A DNA stretch of 64,000 nucleotides. It comes from Flexithrix dorotheae DSM 6795. Its GTDB lineage: Bacteria; Bacteroidota; Bacteroidia; Cytophagales; Flammeovirgaceae. A program made the translations under genes and the position numbers. Numbering within the stretch: position 1 is the first letter of the stretch; each line of letters opens with the position of its first letter. This document shows positions 9,978 to 19,138 of the stretch, in pieces. A model generated the notes under the pieces. The model did no database searches. It saw only the letters and a list, made by a program, of their open reading frames with translations, and was not told the origin of the DNA. The stretch spans positions 449,788 through 513,787 of the forward strand of contig NZ_KB903431.1 in NCBI RefSeq assembly GCF_000379765.1, read 5' to 3'.

Positions 9978-9985
9978 CAAATTTA
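9978..9985 (-). promoter_or_regulatory. Candidate -7 promoter element for recN
   Basis: The minus strand reads TAAATTTG, an exact TAnnTTTG match, 38 nt before the recN start codon. A good -33 TTG is not apparent at the expected spacing. Confidence 0.35.
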
Positions 9986-10074
9986 TCAGTTTCCCGTTTG
10001 ATAAAAAATTTGGGCAAAATTAATTCAGAACAAATTTGGAGGAGCATATTTTTAATAAAATTTAATGGTCAAAA

Positions 10075-10836
10075 TCATAATTCTAATTGCAAACCATCGT
10101 AGGCCAACCTGATGCGTGCAGGTAAATACTTTTCTACATCTGCATGAAATCCCAATTTATAACTGATGTGTGTGAGGAACGCTTTTTCAGGTTTTACTTT
10201 TTCTATGACCTGAATGGCTTCCTCAAGTGTAAAATGAGAAATGTGTGGTTGGGTTTGTAAAGCATTTAAGACCATGATTTTAGAACCTTTCACTTTTTCC
10301 AGCTCTTCTTCGGCAATATAATTTGCATCAGTGATATAAGTAAAATCATTTATTCTAAACCCAAAAACAGGCAGCTTGTAATGCATAACCTCAATTGGAG
10401 TAATAAGAGTGTCATTCACCCTAAATGGCTTGTTCTTTATTTCCCTGATGTCAACGGAGGCTACTCCGGGGTATTTTTTATCCGCAAACATGTAGGAAAA
10501 TTCAGTTTTTAAATGATTGATTACTTGTGTCTGTGCATAAACCGGAATATCAATTTTTTGTTTAAAGTAAAAAGCCCTGATATCGTCAAGTCCGGCTGTA
10601 TGATCTTTGTGCTGATGGGTAAAAAGCACTGCATCCAAATGATCAATTCTTTCTCTGAGCATTTGTTGTCGGAAGTCTGGCCCGGTGTCAATTACTATTT
10701 TTTGACCATCTACTTCTACAAAAATTGAAGACCTTAGCCTTTTATCACGAAAATCAAGAGATTGGCATACCGGGTCTGTTGAGGCTATGACCGGGACTCC
10801 CTGAGAGGTTCCAGTTCCTAAAAATGTGACTTTCAA
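10075..10836 (-). CDS. Metallo-beta-lactamase-fold hydrolase (PhnP-like)
   Basis: 253 residues of the MBL superfamily. The N-terminus MKVTFLGTGTSQGVP is typical of the PhnP / RNase Z-like branch. The metal-binding motif is THQHKDH with His74, His76, Asp78 and His79. Later ligands are in FTYITDANY and the C-terminal LTHIS. PhnP-type enzymes are phosphodiesterases; in Bacteroidota such proteins are found outside phosphonate operons, so the substrate here is not known. No phosphonate gene is nearby. It lies 83 nt upstream of no obvious partner and is probably monocistronic. Confidence 0.8.
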   Translation of the reverse strand: MKVTFLGTGTSQGVPVIASTDPVCQSLDFRDKRLRSSIFVEVDGQKIVIDTGPDFRQQMLRERIDHLDAVLFTHQHKDHTAGLDDIRAFYFKQKIDIPVYAQTQVINHLKTEFSYMFADKKYPGVASVDIREIKNKPFRVNDTLITPIEVMHYKLPVFGFRINDFTYITDANYIAEEELEKVKGSKIMVLNALQTQPHISHFTLEEAIQVIEKVKPEKAFLTHISYKLGFHADVEKYLPARIRLAYDGLQLEL

Positions 10837-10919
10837 TTTTTGTTTTTTTTTGATTTGATAAGAGAATTAGAAATATTCTCAGTTGATCTACAAGTTCTTT
10901 TAAAATTAGTCAGGCGGAT

Positions 10920-11213
10920 TTAGTTAAATAGAGTTTTCCCTTCTTCCTGTTTAGCTGATCTAATCTCAATAAACAATTTTTTATTCTTCTCAGAAAGGTC
11001 CTGAGGATTAATTTCTATTTCCTTTATGATATCTACCAGAGAGTTAATTCTTCCTTCGAGTGGAAAATATTTATTGATTATTGCCACCTTGTTATCCTTA
11101 AGCAGACAATAACCTGACTTGAAGTTCCCTTTTTCATATCTGAGGATATAGGTGGTTTCGGAAAATAAGTCCTCCAGTTTAGCCAGAAAATTTTTAGTGT
11201 ATTTTATTTCCAT
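10920..11213 (-). CDS. Small conserved hypothetical protein
   Basis: 97 residues, cytoplasmic, without recognisable motifs. The N-terminal half alternates short strands (YILRYEKGNFKSGYCLLKDNKVAIIN) and the C-terminal half is predicted helical and charged (residues about 60-95). I recall similar small proteins in Bacteroidota genomes without assigned function. Just upstream, the minus strand carries TTTG, an 18-nt spacer and TATTTTTT, which could be a weak promoter. The function is unknown. Confidence 0.6.
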   Translation of the reverse strand: MEIKYTKNFLAKLEDLFSETTYILRYEKGNFKSGYCLLKDNKVAIINKYFPLEGRINSLVDIIKEIEINPQDLSEKNKKLFIEIRSAKQEEGKTLFN

Positions 11214-11250
11214 AAAAAAAATAGTATAAATATTCTTTTGACAAAATAAA

Positions 11251-11272
11251 TAAGCCCTTATAAAAGGGCTTA
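11251..11272 (-). terminator. Hairpin ending the stand-alone receiver gene
   Basis: TAAGCCCTT and AAGGGCTTA form a nine-base-pair stem with a small loop, 85 nt downstream of the receiver gene. On the minus strand it is followed by TTTATTTTG, a broken U-tract. It is plausibly an intrinsic terminator. Confidence 0.55.
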
Positions 11273-11356
11273 AAATCCAAACAAAAATAATAATAAATGA
11301 CTAATTGCAAGATGTAAATCTAAATCAAACTTTCCGGGAAAGTAACCAGGTTGAAT

Positions 11357-11740
11357 CTAATTGTTCGTAAGTCGATTTACAGTAGAAACAAGCGTGTCAA
11401 AATTAAGAGGTTTAGGTAAAAATTCATTTATACCTACTGCTTTAAAGTCGTCTTCAGTGAAATTTTTTGCATTTCCGGTTATGGCAATTAGAGGAGTTTT
11501 TGCCTTTGTCTGGTCGGGTAAATCCCGGATTTGCCTGGCACATTCCATTCCATCCATAATGGGCATATTGATATCCAACAGAATGGCATCGAAATGTTCT
11601 TTCTTTAGCATATCCATTACCTGTTGTCCATTTTTGGCTGATTTAATATTATAATTTTGAAATTGAAGGACTCTTTTGGTAATGTTTTGAATAACGGAGC
11701 TATCTTCTGCTACTAGTATCGTTTTGCTTCCCATAAGCAT
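11357..11740 (-). CDS. Stand-alone response regulator receiver domain
   Basis: A 127-residue CheY-like receiver with no output domain. Acidic pocket residues are in LVAEDSS, the phospho-acceptor is Asp56 in ILLDINMP, the conserved Thr is in AITGNA and the Lys is in LPKPL. An alternative start two codons in (MGSKTIL) is equally possible and would renumber Asp56 to Asp54. The gene lies 209 nt downstream of the large hybrid kinase on the same strand. It could be a diffusible partner of the kinase's Hpt domain; this is inference from position. Confidence 0.85.
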   Translation of the reverse strand: MLMGSKTILVAEDSSVIQNITKRVLQFQNYNIKSAKNGQQVMDMLKKEHFDAILLDINMPIMDGMECARQIRDLPDQTKAKTPLIAITGNAKNFTEDDFKAVGINEFLPKPLNFDTLVSTVNRLTNN

Positions 11741-11807
11741 AAAGGTTAAAGAATTGGTGATAAAAAAAGTCTATTTGTAAGTGATTTCTTCCCTTTTTAA
11801 GAAATAA

Positions 11808-11815
11808 CAAAAATA
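11808..11815 (-). promoter_or_regulatory. Candidate -7 promoter element for the receiver gene
   Basis: The minus strand reads TATTTTTG, an exact TAnnTTTG match, 67 nt before the start. If real, the receiver is transcribed separately from the hybrid kinase. Confidence 0.35.
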
Positions 11816-11949
11816 CTTATACTATTATGTAAATTAATAAATTTAATCTAATTCACAAATTGAACATGGTATTATTAATGCTTAAAGAAGGGGATCAAAC
11901 TAAAGTTATGATTTTTATTTGTGTTAACAAATAAAAAATATATAAAATA

Positions 11950-14900
11950 TTAAATATTGAGAAGCTTTTTATAGTTTAACCTAAATTCCTCAAAATCTAC
12001 ATTTAAAGTTTTAAAATTGTTTTCAAAATCATTTTTGTGATTCATTTTTAACTTTCCTTCCATTAAAGCTGCCTGAGAGGATATCTTTTCTATTCCCAAT
12101 GTTCCAGCATTTCCTTTTATAGTATGAAGAATACTTAATGCTTCTTTCACATCCTCATTAGCATTCATGGCTTTATGGAGTCTTTTAAGTAACTTTTGAG
12201 TATCCTTTTCAAATTCAGAATAGGACTCAATGAGTATTTCATCTCCACCATATTTTTTGAGTTCATATGCAGTGGACAAGTTCAAAATTTTATTGTTCGA
12301 CCAGGACATAACGTTTTCCTGTTCTTCCTCTTCCTGTTCTTCAAACCACTTTTTTACTTTAGAAATCAACGCGTTAGCCTTAATCGGTTTTGAAATAAAA
12401 TCATCAAGTCCAGCTTTCAAAAATTCCTCCCGTTCCTCCTGCATGGAAAAGGCTGTCATGGCTACAATTGGGGGGCAGTAGGGTAGGTTCAGTTCCTTTA
12501 TTTTTTTTGTTGCAGTCATGCCATTCATCACTGGCATCTGAATATCCATAAATACCATGTCAAATCGCTGTTGCTGTACCATTCTAATGGCATCCTGGCC
12601 TGTAATGGATACATAAATTTCGCAGCCTGCTTTTCTTAGAATTCTTCCGGCTACACTTAAATTTACCATATTGTCATCCACAATAAGGATTTTAGGAATG
12701 CTTTTGAAGGTTTTGGAAATGGCTTTATCTTCTACTTCAAGCACCTTTGGTATTTTGGATGGAGATCCACTTTCGGCTTTAATAGTAAACCAAAATGTGC
12801 TTCCCCTGTAAAATTCAGATTCTACCCCGATTTCTCCTCCCATTATTCTGCAAAGTTCCTGAGAAATAGCCAGTCCCAAACCAGTGCCACCATATGATTT
12901 GGTATAGGAATTATCTACCTGGCTGAATTGCTTAAACAGTAAATTGAGATTTTCCTGGGTAATCCCAATCCCCGTGTCTTTTACTTTAAATTTCAGGGTT
13001 TGCGAGGAGGAATCTCCATCAATTCTGGAAATATGAATATCGATTTTGCCATTTTCTGTAAACTTAATGGCATTAGATGTAAGGTTAGAAAGAACTTGCA
13101 GGAGCCTGGTTTCATCGGTTTTGATGGCATCATGCACATTCTCTTCAATCTGGTAAGTTAAAACCGTATCTTTTACCATAGCCTGTTGCGAAAACAGGGC
13201 ATATAATTTATCAATTAGCCTTCTAAGGGAAATAGTTGAAATTCTAAGTTCCATTTTCCCAGCCTCAATTTTAGAGAGATCGAGAATGTCATTAAGAATG
13301 GTGAGAAGTGTTTCTGAAGATTTTTTTATTGTAGAAACATATTCAAACTGTTCCTGGTCCAGTTTGGTTTCAGTAAGCAGGTCTATCATTCCGATAATAC
13401 CGTTCATAGGAGTCCGAATTTCATGGCTCATATTCGAAAGGAATGTTTTCTTTACTTCTAAGGATTTTTCAGCGATTTCTTTGGCTGCTCTTAAATCTTC
13501 AGTAGCCTTTTTGAGGTTGGTAATATCCCTGGCAACTCCCTCTACCGAAGATGGGTTACCAAATTTATCATAAATCAGACGAAAGTTGGAAATGGTACTT
13601 TTTACCTGCTCGTTTTTGTTTTTTATCTGGCTTTCAAAGTTTCTGACATTTCCATGCTTTTTCAATTCTTTGAACAAATATTGAAGTTTAATATCATTGA
13701 GTAGAAAATCGGTGATGGACCTTCCCAAAACTTCAATTTGGCTTTCTCCAATCATTTCATAAATAGAAGGACTGATCATAATGATCACGCCTTCCAGGTC
13801 AATTCTGAAATATACATCCTGAAATGATTCGAAAATGTTTCTGAACTTTTCCTCACTTTCTGCCAAACCAAGTTCAGTTACTTTTTTTTGTGTGATATCG
13901 TGAGCTACTCCCGATACTTCATATATCTCATTTTTATTGTGATAAATAGGATTTAGGAAAATCTCCCTCCAGTGTTCTTCTCCATTGTCATTTACAAATT
14001 TCATCTCAAATTGCTGGGTTGAACCGGCAAAAGCTTCTTTGTATTTTTCATACCAGAAGCGATAAAGATGATTGTTTTTCTTTTTGAAAATTTTATAAAT
14101 TGAAGCTCCTTCCGATGGTGCAATATGGTAGTAATCCCAAACCGTATCGGTGAAATTCCTGTTAAATTTGGTAAGCTTAAAGGATTTATCGATTGACCAC
14201 ATGAGGTGGCTGCCACTTTCAAAAATAGCTTCCAGCCGGGCGGCCTGGCTACTGATCTCAGCTTCGTGTTGGTATCTTAAAATGGCATCTGCCAACTGGC
14301 CGGATACAAAAGTGAGCAATTCCAGATCTCTTTTGTTATACTGATTTTTGTTGGTATAGGATTGTACAATGATCATCCCTATTACCTTTTCTTCCAGTTT
14401 AAGAGGCACTCCCAGCCATACTTTGGGCACCACAATCTGTGGTGGAATATTTTTATTTTTTATAATTCTGTTAATCCGGTCATAATAGAGGAACATCGGG
14501 CGATCGAATGTGGATACCGCATATTTTGCAAATTCCTGAAAAGGAACTGCTTCTGCTCTAAGTGTGTGGGAATTGGCATAAAACGGGAAATCAATTTTTC
14601 CGGTTTTAGGATTGGATAAGGCGACAATAAAGCTGTCCACCCCTATGGCTTCATTAAGCAATTGGTGGAAATTTTGATAAAGCACATTTAGTGGGGTGCC
14701 TTTTTCCACCAGCTTGGCCAATTGGTAATACAGATTTTGGGATTTTTCGGCCTTTAATCTTTCTGTATAATCATTTAAAATTGCTCTGTAAACACATGGT
14801 TTCCCTTCCTCAATGGTACAACTTAAGGCTCCTTTTACATTAAGTTCCTTTCCATTTTTATTAATCAGGATAGTTTCAAAATCATTGTATTTACCCAACT

Positions 14901-17175
14901 CCTTTGCCTTAGCCAATTCGACTTTCACGGAAGGCAGGGCATCTTTTTGAATTAAATGTTCGAATTTAATGAACTGTAAGTCTTTCTCTTCATACCCCAG
15001 TGATTCCTTCCATGAATTATTCACGAACATAAATTTCCCATTTTCATCGAAAATGAAAATGAGGTCATTGGCACTGTCAAAAAGGTCTTGAAGAAGCTGA
15101 TTGGTTTCGTGCAGTACTTTGGTGACTTTTATTTGTTCGGTGATGTCTTCACCCACAATGGTCATGGAAGAGATGCTTCCTGATTTATCATTCAACACAA
15201 TGGAGTTAAACCGGATAGTAAGCTTTTCTCCACTCTTGGTTTTTAAAATCCCTTCGAAAGTATCTAAAAATCCTGTGATTTGAAGCTGGCCGGCATTCTC
15301 CAGACTTGGATTAAAAATTTCAAATAAACTGGTGTTTTGAAGATCCTCCAGGTCGTACCCGGTAACATCCATGAAAAACTGGTTACAAAACTTAATATTC
15401 CCGGACTGATCGATGGTGATGGCGAAAATGATGGCATGTTCTAGGGCCTTTTGCAGTCGTTCTTCTGAATAGCGGACTATTTTCTCATAACTTTCTTTTT
15501 GTTCCTGTTCTTTTTGATCGGTAATGTCAACTCCAGAAGTTACAAATCCCTTGAAGTTTCCAAAATCATCGAAATATGGAGTACCCTTTTCTAATATCCA
15601 CCTGTATTTTCCTTCAATATTTTTTAGACGGTAACTTTCTTCATATTTAGTCTGGCTTTTAAAATGATCCGAAAATTTTGGAATAATGCCTTTGTCCTCC
15701 GGGTGGATATTTTCCAGCCATTTGCCATTCTTTTCTTCCTCAAGAGTATTACCTGTAAACTTCAACCATTGATTGCTGAAAAACTCAAATTTGTTGTTTA
15801 CATCCATCATTCTCAGTAAAGAAGGAGCATTATTGGCAAGGGTTTTTAACTTCACTTCATTTTGCACCAGTTCGTTTCGGAGCATAGCCTGAGTGATGTG
15901 ACTATTGATTTCCCCAACCAGAGATTTTAATTGGAGTTTCAGGTTATTTACTCCTGGATTCAGGGCAAAATAATAAATGTATTTTACCTGACCATAAATG
16001 TGAACAGGAATAAAAAGGTAGGTCAGGGATTGCTTGGTATTGACAGAAAAAGGCCTTATTTCAACAGGATGTTGGCGCTCAATTAAAGCATATTTTTTAG
16101 TTTGGATAATTTCCATCACTTGTTCTTCCAACACCACAGGAAGATTGATTCTAAAAAGGTAATTGGGATCAGGTGCCTTTATAGAAATTATCGCAGAATA
16201 AATGACATCTTTTAGCTTGGAAATGATATTAATAGATTTTACCAGAATCTTATTGATATCACTTTCAGAAGAAATATGTCTAATGGTATCGTTAAGTACC
16301 TTTAATTTTTGATATTTATCTGTATTATCCTTTTCTTTTCTTTTTTCTTCAGTAATGTCTCTACCATAAGCGATTACTAAATCCTGATCGAAATATTTAC
16401 CTTTCTGAAGGGTAAACTCCTGTACAAATAATCCCCTAAATCTGTTTTTGCCTTCAATTACAATTTTATTAGTCCCATTAAAAATTGAGGAAAGTTCTTC
16501 CTGGGAATTTTTTACCCTGACATTGTTGTCTTCTAAAATTTTATAAATAGTGGATCCAATAATTTCTTCCCGCTTTAATTTGTAATATCTCAGCGCAGTA
16601 TCATTAAAATCTATCACCCTACCATATTCATCCAGCAGGAATATGATATTGTGGCTGTCCTTGAATATGCTCTTGTAGAAGATATTCGATGCCTTTAAGA
16701 TTTTCTTTTTCTTAAATTGCTCTGTAATGTCTTTGGCAAGACCTAAAATATAAGGTTTTTCGTTGGTGGATATTAAATGGGAAATAAAGTCGAAAATTCT
16801 TTTTTTTCCGTTTTGGTCGATTAGGGAAAAGTAACCCCTGGTAGTTTTGGTTTCGGTTAATTTTTGGAGATAAACTTCATAACCAATCCTATATTCGGGA
16901 ATAAGAATGTCCTGTAATTTTTTATAAGTATTATCTTCATTGGTTACATTGAAATCTTTTTTTACCAGTTCATTGGCAAAAATTAACTGACCATCCAAAT
17001 TATGCTTGGCAATATAATGATTAGGTAAATAGACTTCTGGATAACTGGAATATTCGGATTCACTTAGCCCATTTGTGGAACTTTGCCTTTCCTCCAATTT
17101 TTCTACTTTTTCCTCTAAACAGCGAATCTTTTCGATCAACTCTTCTTTTGTCTTACTGTTTAAATCCAACTCCAT
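11950..17175 (-). CDS. Large multi-PAS hybrid histidine kinase with receiver and Hpt domains
   Basis: 1741 residues and no membrane segment, so probably a soluble sensor. Domain order as I read it: short coiled coil (1-32); PAS (about 50-150); PAS (165-275); GAF-like region (290-440); PAS/PAC domains at about 445-555, 575-690 and 700-810; GAF (815-970); PAS at 985-1105 and 1115-1230; HisKA with His1251 in SNMSHEIRTP; HATPase (1365-1475, with KDTGIGI and YGGTGLGL); receiver with Asp1544 in VFMDIQMP; C-terminal Hpt with His1684 in LHTIKGNAG. All phosphorelay residues are intact. Many PAS/GAF modules suggest several signals are integrated. No DNA-binding output is attached, so the relay must end in another regulator. 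Confidence 0.92.
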   Translation of the reverse strand: MELDLNSKTKEELIEKIRCLEEKVEKLEERQSSTNGLSESEYSSYPEVYLPNHYIAKHNLDGQLIFANELVKKDFNVTNEDNTYKKLQDILIPEYRIGYEVYLQKLTETKTTRGYFSLIDQNGKKRIFDFISHLISTNEKPYILGLAKDITEQFKKKKILKASNIFYKSIFKDSHNIIFLLDEYGRVIDFNDTALRYYKLKREEIIGSTIYKILEDNNVRVKNSQEELSSIFNGTNKIVIEGKNRFRGLFVQEFTLQKGKYFDQDLVIAYGRDITEEKRKEKDNTDKYQKLKVLNDTIRHISSESDINKILVKSINIISKLKDVIYSAIISIKAPDPNYLFRINLPVVLEEQVMEIIQTKKYALIERQHPVEIRPFSVNTKQSLTYLFIPVHIYGQVKYIYYFALNPGVNNLKLQLKSLVGEINSHITQAMLRNELVQNEVKLKTLANNAPSLLRMMDVNNKFEFFSNQWLKFTGNTLEEEKNGKWLENIHPEDKGIIPKFSDHFKSQTKYEESYRLKNIEGKYRWILEKGTPYFDDFGNFKGFVTSGVDITDQKEQEQKESYEKIVRYSEERLQKALEHAIIFAITIDQSGNIKFCNQFFMDVTGYDLEDLQNTSLFEIFNPSLENAGQLQITGFLDTFEGILKTKSGEKLTIRFNSIVLNDKSGSISSMTIVGEDITEQIKVTKVLHETNQLLQDLFDSANDLIFIFDENGKFMFVNNSWKESLGYEEKDLQFIKFEHLIQKDALPSVKVELAKAKELGKYNDFETILINKNGKELNVKGALSCTIEEGKPCVYRAILNDYTERLKAEKSQNLYYQLAKLVEKGTPLNVLYQNFHQLLNEAIGVDSFIVALSNPKTGKIDFPFYANSHTLRAEAVPFQEFAKYAVSTFDRPMFLYYDRINRIIKNKNIPPQIVVPKVWLGVPLKLEEKVIGMIIVQSYTNKNQYNKRDLELLTFVSGQLADAILRYQHEAEISSQAARLEAIFESGSHLMWSIDKSFKLTKFNRNFTDTVWDYYHIAPSEGASIYKIFKKKNNHLYRFWYEKYKEAFAGSTQQFEMKFVNDNGEEHWREIFLNPIYHNKNEIYEVSGVAHDITQKKVTELGLAESEEKFRNIFESFQDVYFRIDLEGVIIMISPSIYEMIGESQIEVLGRSITDFLLNDIKLQYLFKELKKHGNVRNFESQIKNKNEQVKSTISNFRLIYDKFGNPSSVEGVARDITNLKKATEDLRAAKEIAEKSLEVKKTFLSNMSHEIRTPMNGIIGMIDLLTETKLDQEQFEYVSTIKKSSETLLTILNDILDLSKIEAGKMELRISTISLRRLIDKLYALFSQQAMVKDTVLTYQIEENVHDAIKTDETRLLQVLSNLTSNAIKFTENGKIDIHISRIDGDSSSQTLKFKVKDTGIGITQENLNLLFKQFSQVDNSYTKSYGGTGLGLAISQELCRIMGGEIGVESEFYRGSTFWFTIKAESGSPSKIPKVLEVEDKAISKTFKSIPKILIVDDNMVNLSVAGRILRKAGCEIYVSITGQDAIRMVQQQRFDMVFMDIQMPVMNGMTATKKIKELNLPYCPPIVAMTAFSMQEEREEFLKAGLDDFISKPIKANALISKVKKWFEEQEEEEQENVMSWSNNKILNLSTAYELKKYGGDEILIESYSEFEKDTQKLLKRLHKAMNANEDVKEALSILHTIKGNAGTLGIEKISSQAALMEGKLKMNHKNDFENNFKTLNVDFEEFRLNYKKLLNI

Positions 17176-17224
17176 GTTAAAAAAATAATCTTTATTGAGA
17201 TAAAGCAGAATAAAAATTTGTTGA

Positions 17225-17252
17225 TAAAAATAGGTAAATGTTGAGGCTACAA
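17225..17252 (-). promoter_or_regulatory. Candidate promoter of the hybrid kinase
   Basis: The minus strand shows TTG, 17 nt, then TATTTTTA, one mismatch from TAnnTTTG, about 50 nt before the start codon. Confidence 0.3.
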
Positions 17253-17350
17253 TGAAATTAGACCTTCAAAAAATTAATTCATTCCTGCAAAAAATAACTA
17301 AGAGATAAATTTAAAAAAATATGTGATTTAATCGTCCTTACGGGAATAAA

Positions 17351-17899
17351 TTAATGATATAACTTACTATTTAAAATAGAAAAAATGTATTCATCTATGA
17401 TTTGATTGTCTTTAATCAAGGCTTTTTTAAATTTTCCTTCCAATACGAACCCTGCTTTTTCTAAAACCCGCATAGATCCTTTATTGAAGGCAAAAACAGA
17501 AGCAAATATTCTATTAATTTGGAAACTGTCAAAAAGCCATTTAACCATTTCATTTACTGCCATTGTCATAATCCCTTTTCCCCAGTATGCTTCCCCAATC
17601 CAAAAACCAATTTCCATATTTCCTCTATAAACATCTTCACCTGGAATAAATCCAATTCCACCTACTGCATCTCCGTTCACTACAATAGCAAAATCACTGG
17701 TAGAGCTTTTAGAGTTTGCAAGGTTTATCCAGGTTTTAGCATCTTCAATTGTGTAGGGATATGGAAATATGTCTTTTAAACTTGCCCAGATTTTTTTGTT
17801 ATTTGCATTTTGAGCAAGCGTGACTTCATCGCCAATCTGCCAGGGACGAATTAAAAATTTTGAATTGGAATAAATTAATTCAGGACCTTCTTTTCTCAT
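17351..17899 (-). CDS. GNAT N-acetyltransferase, RimJ/RimL type
   Basis: 182 residues of the GNAT fold. Motif A with the acetyl-CoA pyrophosphate loop reads IGFWIGEAYWGKGIMTMAV. It is followed by motif B-like NRIFASVFAFNKGSMRVLEKAGF, diagnostic of the RimJ/RimL/SpeG-like acetyltransferase-3 branch. These enzymes acetylate N-terminal or small-molecule amines; the substrate here is not inferable. The initiating Met is followed by a basic stretch and no export signal. The gene is monocistronic, reading away from the hexuronate operon. Confidence 0.85.
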   Translation of the reverse strand: MRKEGPELIYSNSKFLIRPWQIGDEVTLAQNANNKKIWASLKDIFPYPYTIEDAKTWINLANSKSSTSDFAIVVNGDAVGGIGFIPGEDVYRGNMEIGFWIGEAYWGKGIMTMAVNEMVKWLFDSFQINRIFASVFAFNKGSMRVLEKAGFVLEGKFKKALIKDNQIIDEYIFSILNSKLYH

Positions 17900-18232
17900 T
17901 TATTATTATCTGAATAAAAATTACAAGAATTATTGCTCGAATGAAGTCTTGATCATATCATCAATTAGTTATGGTTAAATTTAGCTTTTTTTATTTTGCT
18001 AAGATGATAAGTTCCTCCATGATAATTATTTCCTCTTTTAAAATATGAACAGAAAAGGGAAAAGTTCGGAAACGTTATCAGAAACGTTCCCGTAAATAAT
18101 CATCTTCATTTCCTTTGATTTAACCTTTTTCTTCTTTTCTTTCATCCTCAAATTTGTGATAAATCTAGCTTATTCAAAAGGATAAGAGTAATTTGAAAGT
18201 GTCATAAAAATACTGGATTTTAAATAAAAAGA
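17900..18232. other. Divergent intergenic region upstream of the hexuronate operon
   Basis: No coding sequence is seen. The notable element is a pair of AACGTT cores around 18067-18092, described separately. The remaining sequence is AT-rich. I could not place a full TTG / TAnnTTTG promoter. Confidence 0.5.
18067..18092. promoter_or_regulatory. Candidate operator pair upstream of the mannonate genes
   Basis: Two AACGTT palindromes (18071-18076 and 18083-18088) sit with centres 12 bp apart in GGAAACGTTATC and AGAAACGTTCCC. Central CG with flanking A/T is the usual look of LacI-family operators. Regulation of the downstream operon is inferred; the site is about 150 nt before the first start codon. 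Confidence 0.35.
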
Positions 18233-19057
18233 ATGAAAATGAGTAATCAGGAATTTGACTTAACTGGAAAGGTGGCAATTATTACAGGTGGATCAGGAGC
18301 TTTAGGCGGAAGTATGGCTATTCATCTGATTAAGCAGGGAGTAAAAGTTGCTATCCTGGATTTACGTCCCGATGCTACTGAAAAGCGAGTGGAAGAATTA
18401 AAAGCATTGGGTGGAGAAGCCATGGCCCTGGTTTCAAGTGTGTTGGATAAGGAACAACTTGAAGCTGCAAAGGACAAAATTGTAAAAGAATGGGGGACAA
18501 TTGATATTTTGATTAATGCTGCAGGGGGGAATATGCCTGGAGCGACTATTGCCCCAGACCAGACAATTTTTGATCTTTCAATTGAAGACTTTAAAAAGGT
18601 TTCGGATTTAAATCTGAACGGTACTGTTCTTCCTTCTATCGTTTTTGGGAAAGTTATGGCGGAAAATAATGCAGGGGTAATGATTAATATTTCCTCTATG
18701 ACGGCACAAAGAGCGATCACCAGAGTGGTTGGTTATTCTGCTGCAAAAGCGGCTATCGATAATTTTACAAGATGGATGTCTGTAGAAATGGCTTTAAAAT
18801 TTGGTGGAGGAGTAAGGGTGAATGCCATTGCCCCCGGGTTTTTCATAGGTGAGCAAAATAGAAAATTACTTACAAATGAAGATGGAAGTTTAACCGATAG
18901 GGGAAAAACTATCATTGCCCAAACGCCAATGGGCAGGTTTGGAGAAGCTGAGGAATTAAATGGTACTATTCATTGGTTATGTAGTGAAGCTTCTAAATTT
19001 GTAACTGGAATAGTAGTCCCTATTGACGGTGGATTTAGCGCCTATAGCGGAGTATAA
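18233..19057 (+). CDS. SDR-family D-mannonate oxidoreductase (fructuronate reductase)
   Basis: 274 residues of the classical short-chain dehydrogenase fold. The NAD(P)-binding motif TGGSGALGG starts at residue 18 and catalytic residues are Ser154/155, Tyr168 and Lys172 (YSAAK). The length and the insert near residues 205-225 fit the SDR-type D-mannonate oxidoreductases that replace the UxuB family in many Bacteroidota. Its pairing with uxuA 81 nt downstream supports the reaction D-fructuronate to D-mannonate in hexuronate catabolism. A second Met at codon 3 is an equally plausible start. Specificity rests mainly on this context. Confidence 0.8.
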   Translation: MKMSNQEFDLTGKVAIITGGSGALGGSMAIHLIKQGVKVAILDLRPDATEKRVEELKALGGEAMALVSSVLDKEQLEAAKDKIVKEWGTIDILINAAGGNMPGATIAPDQTIFDLSIEDFKKVSDLNLNGTVLPSIVFGKVMAENNAGVMINISSMTAQRAITRVVGYSAAKAAIDNFTRWMSVEMALKFGGGVRVNAIAPGFFIGEQNRKLLTNEDGSLTDRGKTIIAQTPMGRFGEAEELNGTIHWLCSEASKFVTGIVVPIDGGFSAYSGV

Positions 19058-19138
19058 GGTTATTTTCTTTTATGGTGTTTAAAAAACAGAATTAGGCTTC
19101 GGGATTTTTAGACATCTGGTGCATTAAAAAATTAAAAT

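Noticed and set aside
11950-17175. Several antisense open frames of 60-95 codons inside the hybrid kinase gene
   Set aside because: They lie in an antisense frame of a strongly supported gene and have low-complexity, Ser/Leu-rich products typical of shadow frames.
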